Assembly: GCA_026874595.1 (NCBI GenBank)
Contig: CM049317.1
Span: forward strand, 73,970,618-74,034,617
Source of the DNA: Sipunculus nudus
Lineage: Eukaryota; Annelida; Sipuncula; Golfingiida; Sipunculidae
Direction: 5' to 3'
DNA length: 64,000 nt
Shown here: positions 12,089 through 24,319 of the stretch, in pieces
Position numbering within the stretch: the first letter of the stretch is position 1
Layout of the letters: each line of letters begins with the position of its first letter
The notes under the pieces: generated by a model
The model's input: the letters and a program-made list of their open reading frames with translations, nothing else
What the model was told of the DNA's origin: nothing
Databases searched by the model: none
Position numbers and translations under genes: made by a program

Positions 12089-12948
12089 TAGTGGTGGGAG
12101 TCGGTTCCTTTTTCATAATCGATCATCGGTTTGGGCAAACCGACTGATGATCCATTATTAATCGGTTCAGACAAATATATGCAGTTATCAAAGAAATATG
12201 CAATTATCTGTGAAACTGTACCTACGTTTCCCAGGCAGGTATTCTCCTCTCGCGCACGAGTGTAACGATCCTTCCACGTATAAAGAATAATTTTAAGGAT
12301 CAAATTTAACGATCGGCAACGTCGGGTAATATCTTTCATAATGGAATTTACAAGCATCTAAGAATGTTAGGCCTATAAGGGGGCTGTTTTTCTAGCACAT
12401 GAAGGCATGAATGCGCTTGGGGCAGATCATACAAAAAAAAACATTGCAGACTACTCCAAAAAGAAATTCAGCTGAAATCCAAATACTCGACCGGCCGGGT
12501 TAGCCCCAACAAAGAATTTTTTAAGGACGACCTAAACAGCGGCACCTGGCATCGGTTGAACAGATTATTTCAAATAGAATCTCGCAAAATTGACATAGAC
12601 CTGGAGAGTATATGGAGTATTTTAACGCCTTCCCGCCCGTATTTTGCAATGTACATTTTCGTTAGAAAACTCTTCGCTAATCCTGCAGCTCCCTGCGAGT
12701 TCAAAAATAATAAGTTTAATAATTCCTCCGTTCTCGCATCTACCGAGTCATACTCAGTTACATACGGAAGTTATCTGGGAACACAGACTCATTATATGAA
12801 GCGCGGAATGGGGTAAAAAATGGGAGAATCATTTTTGCCTGTAACATAAAGGCATTCTGGAAAAAAAACAGTCTTTGGTAATCGAGCGCTTGAAAGTGAA
12901 AGCAAACCGACTGACTTTCGATAAAACTCGATGATCGGCCCACCACTA
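12089..12948. mobile_element. hAT-type non-autonomous element (MITE), ATCGATCATCGG-tiled
   Basis: The terminal inverted repeat is TAGTGGTGGG (12089-12098) with CCCACCACTA at 12939-12948. ATCGATCATCGG follows inside the left end, and its partner CGATGATCGG lies inside the right end. The 8 bases on each side, atcaacgt (12081-12088) and aacaacgt (12949-12956), match at 7 of 8. This fits a hAT-superfamily target duplication, and the TAGTG end fits hAT termini. No transposase frame is present. It lies in the GGACT intron. Confidence 0.85.
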
Positions 12949-13129
12949 AACAACGTATATGTACATCTGCAGAATTCCATTCCGATTTCGGACTACGTGA
13001 CAGGGCAGTATCACACGCTTCCCCTCATTTTATATCCTAGCGTCAACCAGGCCAGGTGCATACTGCATACCAACTGATCCCCGAAAGGCACACTCGTCTG
13101 TGTTTGAAACACGGCCGTTAAGCCTGCAG

Positions 13130-13246
13130 AGCGCTCACGCTTGGTGGGAGCCGACCGTGAAAAATCTCACCGCTTCGGCTGAGATTCGAACTCACGGTCT
13201 CCCAGCTTTGTGTCCTGTGCTCTACCCCTTAGCCACGGACGCCGGT
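13130..13246 (-). repeat. tRNA-derived SINE head
   Basis: Read on the minus strand, an A-box-like GTGGCTAAGGGGTAGAGC (about 13236-13219) is followed by a B box GAGTTCGAATCTC (13193-13181) and then a GC-rich tail. The spacing is tRNA-like. The sequence lies just upstream of the duplicated intron end. Confidence 0.72.
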
Positions 13247-13527
13247 TCAACACTGTTGACTGTATACTTGTAACGTCGCATTCATATAATAAAGCTGTTT
13301 CATTGAATGTACCCAAAAAGGACAAGGCTTAACTTTTCGAGCCCGTAGCTGACCTTCACATTGGAGTCCCATTCCGTTCCACATACGAGTCTTAGTCCTT
13401 CGTAAATTGGACTTGAATCCGGACTCCAGTCAAAGGCCGGACTTGGTCCCACATCACGACTCAATACATTTTCACTTTTCATGATTCATTGAAGTCGTTT
13501 GTCCATTCTATGTGGTTTGTATTTCAG

Positions 13528-13887
13528 CACGTACTTGGTGAGGTTTACGAAATCGATGATCTGATGCTCACCACCTGTGACTACTATGAAGGGCATCCAG
13601 ATATATATCAAAGAACAAACATAAAAGTTAAATTTATCCCTGACTCAAGCAAGGTGAGTATTACCAGCCAGGAAATGACGTCGTCAGTTGCCCAGGGAGA
13701 AGCGGAAGCGTCAGACAGAGGGGAGACTGTAGAATGCATAACGTACTTGGTAGGTAATTTCAAACCTCACCTACTCAATATGGAGTGTCATGAGGAATTC
13801 ATAGCCGAGTCAACGATCCCGATCAACCTCCATACTTCAAGAGGGCTCTTGCTGCAAGACTTTAAAAATCAGATCCTAAACCCTTAA
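13528..13887 (+). CDS. GGACT: Gamma-glutamylaminecyclotransferase, exon 2
   Basis: This exon encodes residues 64-182, ending at the TAA at 13885-13887. It begins HVLGEVYEIDDLML, matching the GEVYxxDxxML segment of animal GGACT. YYEGHPDIYQRT follows; Glu84 occupies the position of the catalytic glutamate of the human enzyme (Glu82). The C-terminal part (ETVECITY, then LLNMECHEEF) aligns loosely with the family tail. The protein is about 30 residues longer than human GGACT, mostly in an inserted acidic stretch (about residues 103-122) and the tail. A possible GTAGGT donor inside the exon (13748) could allow a further intron; the uninterrupted frame is the simpler model. Confidence 0.88.
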   Translation, partial: HVLGEVYEIDDLMLTTCDYYEGHPDIYQRTNIKVKFIPDSSKVSITSQEMTSSVAQGEAEASDRGETVECITYLVGNFKPHLLNMECHEEFIAESTIPINLHTSRGLLLQDFKNQILNP

Positions 13888-14749
13888 ATATAAAATGTAG
13901 ATGAAAGACTACCATTACTTACATTTGATAATTTGTTATGTAATCCGTGCCGGGACCCGCTAGGCCGTCAGTTATTCCGTTTGACACTACAGTACGTAAC
14001 ATAAATCATTATTCCATCTTTCGATAGACGTTCTGCGCTGGCACGTACACTGGGCCACGACTGAAGAGCCACAAATTAATACATAATTTACCGGCAGATG
14101 GCAGTACCTAACAGATCACCGGAAATCATGTTAGCCTACCGATCGATGTGTACATTCCTCTAGTTGTATGGTGACTAGTGGTGAAAGCAAAACCTTCAAA
14201 CGAGTGTGAAATCCTGACCAGAAACATGAAGGAAACATGGAAACAGTTTATGAATTCTGTATTTTGTTTGGAAGATATGTTATAAAATATTGAAACCGAC
14301 GGTTTAATAATGGCAAATTTGATTATGCCATAATCACCCAATCCACATATGATTAACGGGAGTTATATACTGTAGTTGTATCGCACTTGAACGAGCTTAC
14401 ATTAATAATTAAACCTATAATGAGTTGCCTTGGCTTTAATTGTCAGATAACACACATATACGCACATCTATGTATGTTATCCTTCCCCTGTATAAGAAAA
14501 ATCAACTGAAAAAGGTGTCGAAATACAAAATGACGTATAATATATTAGTATGCGAAGCCAGTAGCTAGTTTGAAAAGTGTGGTGGGTTCATTTCTGTTTC
14601 TGTATATATGTTCAAACTTGATTCGCCGATTATAACGAAATTATAAGGCCTGATGTAGCATATTCTATTTAAGATTAGGAATGCAGCATACATGGTTACT
14701 AACACAAGGGCCTTGACCATCAAAGACCTTGCGGCTATAATTCTGTAAA
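13888..14749. other. GGACT 3' flank
   Basis: No further gene. The first few hundred bases are homologous to the region after the pseudogene exon (5095-5560), including CACAAATTA..CGGCAGATG at about 14070-14100 against 5305-5335. No clear polyadenylation signal stands out from the AT-rich background. Confidence 0.5.
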
Positions 14750-16570
14750 CACAGTACATACACATGAAGACATGGTGTCTTTTATCCACATTGCATGGTA
14801 ATATGCCGTTGTGCTTAATTAAAAACACCTAAAACATAAATGGGCAAAAAAGAAACGCCATCTGATTAAGCCTACTGTGCGTTTTACTTCTGCGTGAAAA
14901 AGGCATTTCAGATGTGGCAGTTATTACCGATTCGTGAACCTAGATGTGCTTGTAGGAAATTAAGTAAATTCAGTACCCAATAACCTGCTTCCAAATAACA
15001 TGTATTCCGTGGACCTGAAAACTGATGTCAGATCTTTAGCGACACTGTCCTAAACCAAGAGACTCGATAAAAAATATTCTATTTCAGTTTACTGAAGTAC
15101 ATTACTTGTTTGTTATAGTTTATAGTTTAGGTTACACTGAGCAAGAACTGGTTCTCATGGGCTGCCTGCTCTAGCCTATAGACCAGCCTTTGCTCACAAG
15201 TTTGGTTTGTGTTAATCGCCGCGACTTAATATTATCTTTTTTAAAGAAGAAGAGGGGTGACATGTAGTAGTCAAAGAGAAGTGGGAATACATTTGCTCTG
15301 CTTACAAAATAGATACATTACACTACCGAGGACGAAGCTATTTCTTGGAATATGCTTTATATACTGATCTGCGGAACAGCTATAAAATTATGGACCTATT
15401 CATCACTTTTACGTATAATTAATGTTAAAAGTGTGAAACGGTGTGGTGTAAATCGGTTTTGTATTTTAAATTGATGCCGTTTATGTTTGTGATTTCTCCA
15501 TATTATTTATTGTATAATTATATCTTGAGTGCTGTTATATAGAACACATCATGGCATGCGTCCCGTTTACTGAATACGCTTTTCCTCTTCTTTTAAACTG
15601 GTTCATTGTTTAGGTTACTTATGTAATAATTCTTTGTTGTTTTTGATTTGTTGAACCTCCAGATTGTCCCAGTTATCTGAATATGAGAACGTACAATTCT
15701 ATAATTAAGTATGCCAGAAAGATAAGTATGAATGACAATTTTCTTGAATTTTTATCAGAAATGTCATGAATGTCAGAAATATCAAAATAATGTCATGATA
15801 AAAAAACTTTAAAATTACTTTTTCCATGCCCATATTTCCATAGATTCGCCTTCTGAATTGAACATATGAAGCAGCATTCACGAACAGTAAACACATTTAA
15901 TAGTACATACAGTTTTCAATGTGGACAAGAAATTTCGTGTTTGCCCATGCTGCAAGGCCACACAAAAATAGCTATGCGGATCCTTCTCTCCTTTTTATCT
16001 AGATTGTTGTTTTCCTCTTCTTTCGTGAATTGGTAATGTTGCAATATAATTTGTGCTGTTCTCTCGATTTCTTTACAGATTTCAGGAGGTATGGAAAATG
16101 GACAGAACATTTTGTTACATCTCACCTGCATGGAAAACACCAATCGCTCGCTCGCACTGGTTTTTTTTTTTATTTAAGATCAGTTTCCTTGGAACAATTA
16201 TTGTTTTGGTGTGGCCTGGGTGTCCCTCATCGTCTTTGTTTTTCCCGATCTCAAATGGTCCTTGGATAAATATTTATTGTATTAAATTTCATGCAGGAAT
16301 ACACAATTCCACCCTAGCGATATATCAGTAATATTAGGTGAGCACAAACGGCTTTCATTTTTTTTAGTATTAATGTATAATATATAAGTTTAAGTTTTGA
16401 GCTCAATTATCCTTCTAAGGTTCCCTGGTTTATAGGTCTTTTAAACAGTCCGTTTGAAGAGTCTCTCAAAGTTTCTCATTCTTAAGGTTGACTCTGATGC
16501 CAAATAAAAAAATACTGCCAAAAAAATCCTATCATACAGACAAGAAGTAATTTGATTTGATCTGAAAAAT
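14750..16570. repeat. Long direct repeat, copy B (1.8 kb)
   Basis: Nearly identical over its whole length to 22484-24319, with only scattered substitutions and short indels. Homology starts at ACATACACATGAAGACAT and ends abruptly at TTGATTTGATCTGAAAAAT. It is also a diverged homologue of the end of unit 1 (about 6285-8330). No domain is recognised. Short frames at 15705-15896 (minus) and 16030-16331 (plus) recur in copy C with changes, but nothing shows selection on protein. A TTCTTTACAG at about 16070-16079 looks like a splice acceptor and is conserved in copy C. Confidence 0.88.
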
Positions 16571-17010
16571 GACGAGTACTTCAAAGGGATCTTTTTACAT
16601 TCGGGCTTCATGATCAAGGAACAATAGACACATATTGTAAATACGACTGCTAATTATTACGGAAAAATAATGTCAGCTTTACGGGTAAAGGACACGAAGT
16701 GGGATTTGCATACATGTCAAACTTTAGGCTATGGTGTGCCCCTCAGCTCAAGGCTTCAAGTTGTCGTCAGGGTAAGTCAGTAAGTAACAAACTGCCCATT
16801 GCCTGAGGTTTGTCAAAATTTGTGGGACAGCATTTTACGTAGACAAAACTAACACTTAGAAAGAGCAAAATTTATCATATTTTTTCCCAAATCACTTTAG
16901 ATTAAAAGAATAATCCTCTTTTATATTATACCTTTATATATTTTATAGTGTCGTATTCTATATAAATATATTCAACGGGTGTTACTTTACTGGGCCGTAG
17001 AGCCATCATA

Positions 17011-17040
17011 AATATATATATTTACATATATATATATAGG

Positions 17041-17096
<56 letters not shown>

Positions 17097-17115
17097 GGTA
17101 TGTATATATGTATAC
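17011..17115. repeat. (AT)n microsatellite complex
   Basis: A long AT run flanked on both sides by near-mirror ATATATAGGTAT..TATATA segments, giving a partly palindromic array. Confidence 0.85.
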
Positions 17116-20100
17116 CACTAGTATATATTATGTTGGTTAAGTGTCATGCTGTAACAGGATGAATGTATAGTTTCATTATATGACCTGGTGCTTAATGACA
17201 CTCAGGTCAAAGATTCATATATTTTAACTCCTATTTCATACATTGTGTATTATATATTCCAAGTATCATGCCATAGCCTTCTAACAAGCCTTCAAAATTA
17301 AAATATATATTTGTCATATAAGTATGTGCACTATTTCTGATTTATCAATGAAAAAAGGGCGTTTAATAAATAAATGGATAAAGATAAAGATACAAAAATC
17401 AATACATTAGAAAAGAAAATACAGACATGTTACTTTAAAAGACAAATGATGGAACTGTGTTGCGGCAAATAAAAATAATTGACCAAATTTAACAACGTTT
17501 GAGTTTTGTCCGTGTTTTATGAAGGGGAGACCTTCGTTCAAGGTTAAATTGGATTTTCAGTGGTTAAAGAAGTCCCACAGATGTCACTGGTCCACTATGA
17601 AGAACTTTTTAACTCAGGGACAAGTCTGAGGACCCAACGTGTGGGTCATGGATATCTTAAGAGGATAATCTGTCTTAAATATTAATGTGAAAAGATATGG
17701 CATTAATGCTCCAGTTCAGTTGCATCTTTTTAAAAAATACCAGCTACCCTTTGCATTACTAGCGTGTGTGTATCTGATTATCTCCAGTTTGATATAGAGG
17801 TGGGCTCAGATATGGAATGTTGCAGTGCAGTTTAACATCTATAGGCATAATGTCATCTGTTAAATGCGGTAATGCTAAAGATTCATTAGCATGTGCATGA
17901 TAAAACTGCATTCACTGTTGCAGCATTTGTTTATTATTTTTGGTCAGATATGGTTCTTGGTTAAAGCCAGTCAACCAGCATTGAAAGGCTCACTTAATTT
18001 AATTGATTGCATTTACAGTAATATCCATGTCCTTTATAGTTTTGATCTCTAGGTGATACTTAAGGACATAAAATATACATATACATGGTGTAGTGGGGAT
18101 TATTGTTTGAAAAGGAAAGTCACCTGACACTCCATATTAGATGTGAGGACAATAAGCAGTTGTAATCAGGGTTGCCATTTGACAAAGGTTAAATCTATTT
18201 TACCCAATCCAGTGGTAAAACCTGGTTTAAAAGTATTTTACCCAGATTTTACCCATTATATACCCCATGGCCCAGGTTTTTGCCCAGCATATTTGAATAT
18301 TTTTTTAAAGATTAGCTTTTTTTAATTAGTCAAAAGAAGTTAGGCACACATTTGTGAACATAGGTAGTTAAGCCAAGTGGCTCTGACCACATCATCCCTG
18401 TCTAAAAGAAGCTATTTACACCCATTTGCCACTTGCACTTTAACTCATGTTGGGTTGCATGTACAAAGCACATCACTCTGAATAATAGAAATTTGTGGTA
18501 AAACCAATTCTGAGGAATACCTTGGTAATATCTATTTAACCCAAACTGGGTTTTTTTTTTTTTGCTACTGTAATGCTCCCATATATAGCAGGGTACATCT
18601 CAACAGCTGATCACTATATGTTCAGCTGTAAATAAAGAACATGCTGTTGTACTTATAGTAATTTTGGGACTGTTGCAGTTCTAAACTTCAAAGTTTTAGT
18701 TCCAGTAAGATACTGAAGAAACACCCTTATGTCCATGACAAAATAAATTCATTTCATCAGTCACTATATTTTTGGCTTTGGTATAAGTTTCCAAACATGT
18801 TATATACATATATGATTTGCACACATACTGAGTGAGCTGGTCTGAATCTGACATATAATCTGTAGTTTTAATTTTATCAAGTTGATGTGACCACTTAATA
18901 AGTATAATACAAAATCAGCTGTAGATCAATAAAGACTTTATTATTCTGACCTTGTCCTGTATCATATTCTCTGTCAGCATTATAACGACTTACAAGTATT
19001 TCTCTGAGAGGAATTTAGGGTTGTTCTTACGGAACAATAGTTTTTAAAACCTGGTTTCGAATTTTGATAATAATTGTTGAAATGGTTCTGAGTAATTGAG
19101 TATGTAACATGGCATTATTGGCATATCTGTAGCCTTACCTTCATGATCAGACACATCAATGGAATTTTATTGAACCATCTCTAATCCAAATCAAATGTGA
19201 CATTTTAGGTTTTACCCAGAATAAAAATACAACAACATAATATTTAAAGTTTAAATCCAACAAAAATGGCAGAAAGGTCACAAATATATGATCTTAGTGT
19301 CCAGTTGAGTATACTGCCAGTCTATGGGAAGCATCTTAGAAAAGAGACGGTTACTGCTGGTTACTATAGCTCAACCGTTGCGTAACATCTCCATCCCCTT
19401 CCAAAGTCTAATACCCAACTGCCCCCCCCCCCCCGGGTTCTCTCACCTTCGTATTGTATACCCCAGTGGAAGAGCCCACTGTCTCTATAGGGATGTATGC
19501 TTAGGGGTAGATTGGATGTCCTACACTGCCTCCCTGGGTAATGAAAAAAGTGAATACATGCTCCATGTTAGTCTATGTGATTCATATATTAAGGTATAGG
19601 TCTGCTGCATTAATAAATAACTTGCATTTTTGGAGGCGAAAGTTAAAGCAGAAACCTATCAACCTTGATTTGCACACTAAAAAATTGTCAATGTGGATTT
19701 CATGTGAAATAAAAAATACTATTCTTACTTAACCCACAACATGTGGAAATAACAAGTCCTGTAGTTTTGCAGGAAAAAAGCAATTAAGATTACTGTTATA
19801 TGAAGGAGAAAAATGTTCAAGGACAAGGCATTAACATGGAGCCAGTTACATGTATATGATTGCACAATTTGAACGAGACCATGGTCAAATACTATGCAGA
19901 CACATAGACATATGATCATTTCATTCATGTCATGTGAAGAACTATTTATATATCTATATAATGTTAATACATATAACCAATCCTTAATAAAACATGGATA
20001 CAAGCACAGATCTTCTTCTATGGTAAAATATATACTTATGGAAGTACCAGGGTCCAAAAAATACTAATATAAATAGAGGAAATCAAAGGAAAGGAGATAC

Positions 20101-20372
20101 CAATGATAAAGTCCAGATTTGCTTAAAAACAAAGAGTCCATACCAGGTCTATGTAACTTTACTCAAGTTTGTGGTTTAACCATTAGAACAAGTTTTTTTT
20201 CAAATCAGGCACCTGATAAAAAGTAATAAGTAGATAAGCTGACACATGCCAGGCTGTTGCCTTTGATCTGACTGCTTCAGTCTTGTGTATTTCTGTATTC
20301 TTTTGATATATACTGAAAAGCTGATCTTTACGGAAAGATGATTTGCATTTCCTACCATGAGGGTTCATGGTC

Positions 20373-21204
20373 CAGTGATGTAGTCGAGTCCACCCCATCC
20401 AAGTCCAAGTGCAAGTCAGAGTCAAGGTCACTCGAGTCCAAGTCCAGACCTGAGTCCTTAAGGTTCAAGACTAAGTCATATCTGAGTCCTTAAGGTTCAA
20501 GTCCAAGCCACCTTCTTCCAGTCAGAGTCATTTGGAACACAAGTCCAAGTCTATCTAAGAATCTAGCCCGAGTCATTTGGAACATGAGTCGAAGTCTAAG
20601 TTTGACACAAATTTTCTTATTAAAAGAACTTGGAAAGGATATTTGAGATAATAATGCAAATTTTATTAATTTTCAAGTGCGCTTTATTTGAATGTTTAAT
20701 CAAATTTAACTTCTGATACAGAGTTAAATCTTGTTATGCTTTGTCTTATTTTTTTATAAATTCAATTAGTAGTTGACCCATGTGCACAATTTTAACATAT
20801 TGTGACAGAGTTCTCTTTTTTATTGGACTCAACAGGGGTGGATCCAGGATTTAGTAAAGGGGGGTCCAACCCAGCTATAGGATGACTAAAAATTAAATGA
20901 AAACCCTTAAAATAAGGTCCCAAGGCCCGGTAAAAAGAGGATCATGGTCACAAAATGTTGTCTGAAACCCTTAAAAAAGGTTGGGGCATATGAAACAAAA
21001 AGGGTAGGGGGTGTGGTCCTGACCTCTGGACCCCCCTCAATCCTCTTCTGCTTGAGATGGACTCCGGCTGATTTCTTGAGTCCTTATACCTGGAGTCTAA
21101 GTACAAGTCAAAGTTCTGGAACCCCGCGTTCAAGTCCGATTCCTTAAAAAGTGAACTCGAGTCTGAACTGGAGTCCAAGTCCACACTGGAATTCTACAAC
21201 ACTG
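20373..21204. mobile_element. Inverted-repeat element, GAGTCCAAGTCC-tiled
   Basis: The left end CAGTGATGTAG (20373-20383) is matched by CTACAACACTG (21194-21204), the reverse complement of CAGTGTTGTAG. The flanks (20390-20600 and 21050-21190) are tiled with degenerate words GAGTCCAAGTCC, GAGTCCTTAAGG and AAGTCTAAGT. The middle carries a second, nested-looking unit (about 20833-21050) that begins GGGGTGGATCCAGGATTT and contains GGGGGGTCC and GGACCCCCC. A hAT-like end is plausible, but the 8-bp flanks agree at only 5 of 8 positions. Confidence 0.7.
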
Positions 21205-22483
21205 CCTTGTTCTGCCAGCAGATTTATTAAAACTTATTCAGAGTTTTAAGACCTTTAATTCTGTAAGAGATGATATTAAAGTTCATGTGTATTACAGAAA
21301 ATAAATAGGATATGCATGGTTATATTGTCAATTGTTATGTCTTGTTAAAATAAAAGATATCGATAGAATGTAATGATAAAACGATGAAATAAATCTGGAA
21401 AAGGTTTATTTTTTTTAACCCAGCATGGCTATAACATGACAGGATTTTCTCTGTTTAATATGTTTTTAAATCAATACATAATATATGTTGAACACAATGC
21501 TTATATATTGGGCCATACTGATTACTGTTGATTGCATGTATCTTTATATAAAAAGGTGAAAAAGCATATATACTATACCTATGATTGATCTGCATCATTT
21601 TTTTATATTTTCAGTTAATGTGTTGTTTTAATGAATTAGTCTTAAAACATTTATGGTAATCAGGAAGTTAAACGTCACATTTAGTGGAAAAGGAACCAAA
21701 TTTGAATAATAATTTGTTGTTAAAATACATGAAATATTTAATCCAGTGCAGAAAAATAATAAAAACCAAAATGAAAATCATACATAAATATTTTGTTGTA
21801 TCTAAATATCACATAATAATATATGTTAATTTGGCCTACATTTGTTAAAAACCATGCCCCCCCCCCCCACACACACACACCAAAGAAAAGGGGTGTGGCA
21901 CTAAGAAAATTTTCTGGGAAGAAAAACTTAGGCAGTACAGGTTTAATACTGGCCCTTCTGAACGTATGGTACTTTTTAAATAGTTAACTTTTTAAAAAGC
22001 AAAACATGGTCGTACTTTGATATTTCAATTATTAATTGATAACAGTCTGACACACGAAGCATGCAGGCAAAACGTACACACGTGGACTTGAGCGATATCA
22101 GAAAGTGCAACGTTTAATACAGTATATCCTCAGAATGCACATGATACCCTTACGAGTGATACTCAGAAGCTGCAATAACCTGAGTATATGCCGTACGTCA
22201 ATGACACAGCGTCAGTAATCCTAATTTGAGTGAAATTTGACAGAGAAAATGTGTTTCATCCGCGTGACTCGCTTGCAGCTGTACCTGAACGGAATCACGT
22301 ACCACGCATGCGCAGCTTGAACTCATCTGAATAGATTCGGGAGGAATCCCAGGCCCAAAAAGGTCTCCGTTTACAGACCTATACTGGTGTGTTGCGGAGC
22401 GCCACCGTGTGTCTGTGTAAGAGACTATGAAAATACCCAAAAAAATACAGAAACATTGGTTTATTTACCGCCGTTAGGAGGCA

Positions 22484-24319
22484 GCACATACACATGAAGA
22501 CATGCTGTATTTTATCCACATTGCAGGGTAATATGAAATTGTGCTAAATTAAAAATACCCATGACATCACGGGGCAAAAAAGAAACGCTATCTGATTAAG
22601 CCTACTGTGCGTTTAACTTTTGCGTGAAAAAGGGATTTCAGATGTGGCAGTTATTACCGATTCGTGAACCTAGATGTGCTTGTAGGAAATTAAGTAAATT
22701 CAGTACCCAATAACCTGCTTACAAAAATAACATGTATTCCATGGATCTGAAAACTGTTAGATGTCAGATCTTTAGCGACACTGTCCTAAACCAAGAGACT
22801 CGATAAAAATATTCTATTTCAGTTTACTGAAGAACATCACTTGTTTGTTATAGTTTATAGTTTAGGGTACTGAGCAAGAACTGGTTCTCATTGGCTGCCT
22901 GCACTAGCCTATAGACCAGCCTTTCCTCGGCAATTTGGTTTGTGTTCATCGCCGCGACTTAATATTATCTTTTTTAAAGAAGAAGAGGGGTAACATGTAA
23001 TAGTCAAAGAAAAGTGGGAATACATTTGCTCTGCTTACAAAATAGATACATTACACTACCGAGGACGAAGCTATTTCTTGGAAAATTCTTTATATACTGA
23101 TCTGCGGAACAGCTGTAACATTATGGAACTATACATCACTTTTACGTATAATCAATGTTAAAAGTGTGAAACGGTGTGGTGTAAATCGGTTTTGTATTTT
23201 AAATTGATGCCGTTTATGTTTGTGATTTCTCCATATCATTTATTGTTTAAATATCTTGAGTGCTGTTATATAGAACACATTATGGCATGCGTCCCGTTTA
23301 CTGAATACGCTTTTCCTCTTCTTTTAAACACGTTCCTTGTTTAGGTTACTTATGTAATATTTCTATGTTGTTTTTGATTTGTTGAACCTCCAGATTGTCC
23401 CAGTTATCTGAATATGAGAACGTACAATTCTATAATTAAGTATGCTAGAAAGATAAGTATGAACGACAGTTATCTTGAATTTTTATCAGAAATGTCATGA
23501 ATGTCAGAAATATCAAAATAATGTCATGATAAAAGAACTTTAAAATTGCTTTCTCCATGCCCATATTTCCATAGATTCGGCTTCTGAATTGAACACATGA
23601 AGCAGCATTCACGAACAGTAAACACATTTAATAGTACATACAGTTTTCAATGTGGCCAAGAAATTTCGTGTTTGCCCATGCTGCAAGGCCACACAAAAAT
23701 AGCTATGCGGATCCGTCTCTCCTTTTTTCTAGATTGCTGTTTTCCTCTTCTTTCGTGAATGAGGACTTAGTAATGTTGCAATATAATTTGTGCTGTTCTC
23801 TCGATTTCTTTACAGACTACAGGAGGTATGGAAAATGGACAGAACATTTTGTTACGTCTCACCTGCATGGAAAATACAAATCGCTCGCTCGCACCATTTT
23901 TTTTCGATTTCAGATCAGATTCCTTGGAACAATTATTGTTTTGGTGTGGCCTAGGTGTCCCTCATCGTCTTTGTTTTTCCCCATCTCAAATGGTTCTTGG
24001 ATAAATATTTATTGTATTAAATTACTGTATTAAATTTCATGCAGGAATACACAATTCCACCCTAGGGATATATCAGTATTATAAGGGGAGCACAAACGGC
24101 TTTCATTTTTTTTAGTATTAATGTATAATATTTTAGTTTAAGTTCTGAGCTCAATTATCCTTCTAAGGTTTCCTGGTTTTATAGGTCTTTTAAACAGTCC
24201 GTTTGAAGAGTCTCACAAATTTTCTCATTCCTAAGGTTGACTCTGATGCCAAATAAAAAAAATACTGCTAAAAAATCCTATCATACAGACAAGAAGTAAT
24301 TTGATTTGATCTGAAAAAT
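22484..24319. repeat. Long direct repeat, copy C (1.8 kb)
   Basis: The second copy of 14750-16570 in the same orientation. It differs by scattered substitutions and small indels, for example an extra GAGGACTTA at about 23760. Unlike copy B, it has no GGACT exon upstream; homology stops where unrelated sequence begins at 22483. It is therefore a younger partial duplication of the end of unit 2. Confidence 0.88.

Larger units (their letters stand above)
11363..13527 (+). other. GGACT intron 1 (2,165 bp)
   Basis: GTAGGG donor and TTTCAG acceptor, phase 0 on both sides. The intron holds a tRNA-like SINE head (about 11500-11600), a hAT-type non-autonomous element with target duplication (12081-12956), a second SINE head on the minus strand (13130-13246), and the GAGTCC-word relic (13290-13490) shared with the pseudogene copy. 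Confidence 0.85.
16571..22483. other. Interval between direct-repeat copies B and C
   Basis: No gene is recognised. It holds an (AT)n complex at 17011-17095, a patch of TTTTACCC/GGTAAAAC words (18170-18560), the inverted-repeat element at 20373-21204, poly-C runs at about 19423 and 21857 (the latter with (AC)n), and a GC-richer unique block at 22170-22440. That block has a CpG-bearing centre and an 80-codon minus-strand frame with no known domain. Confidence 0.45.

Noticed and set aside
18160-18590. A further word-tiled element (TTTTACCC/GGTAAAAC words)
   Set aside because: The words are visible in both orientations, but I could not find matching inverted ends.
22198-22440. Possible first exon of a minus-strand gene in the GC-rich block
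   Set aside because: An 80-codon frame without a recognisable domain and without a downstream exon I could identify.
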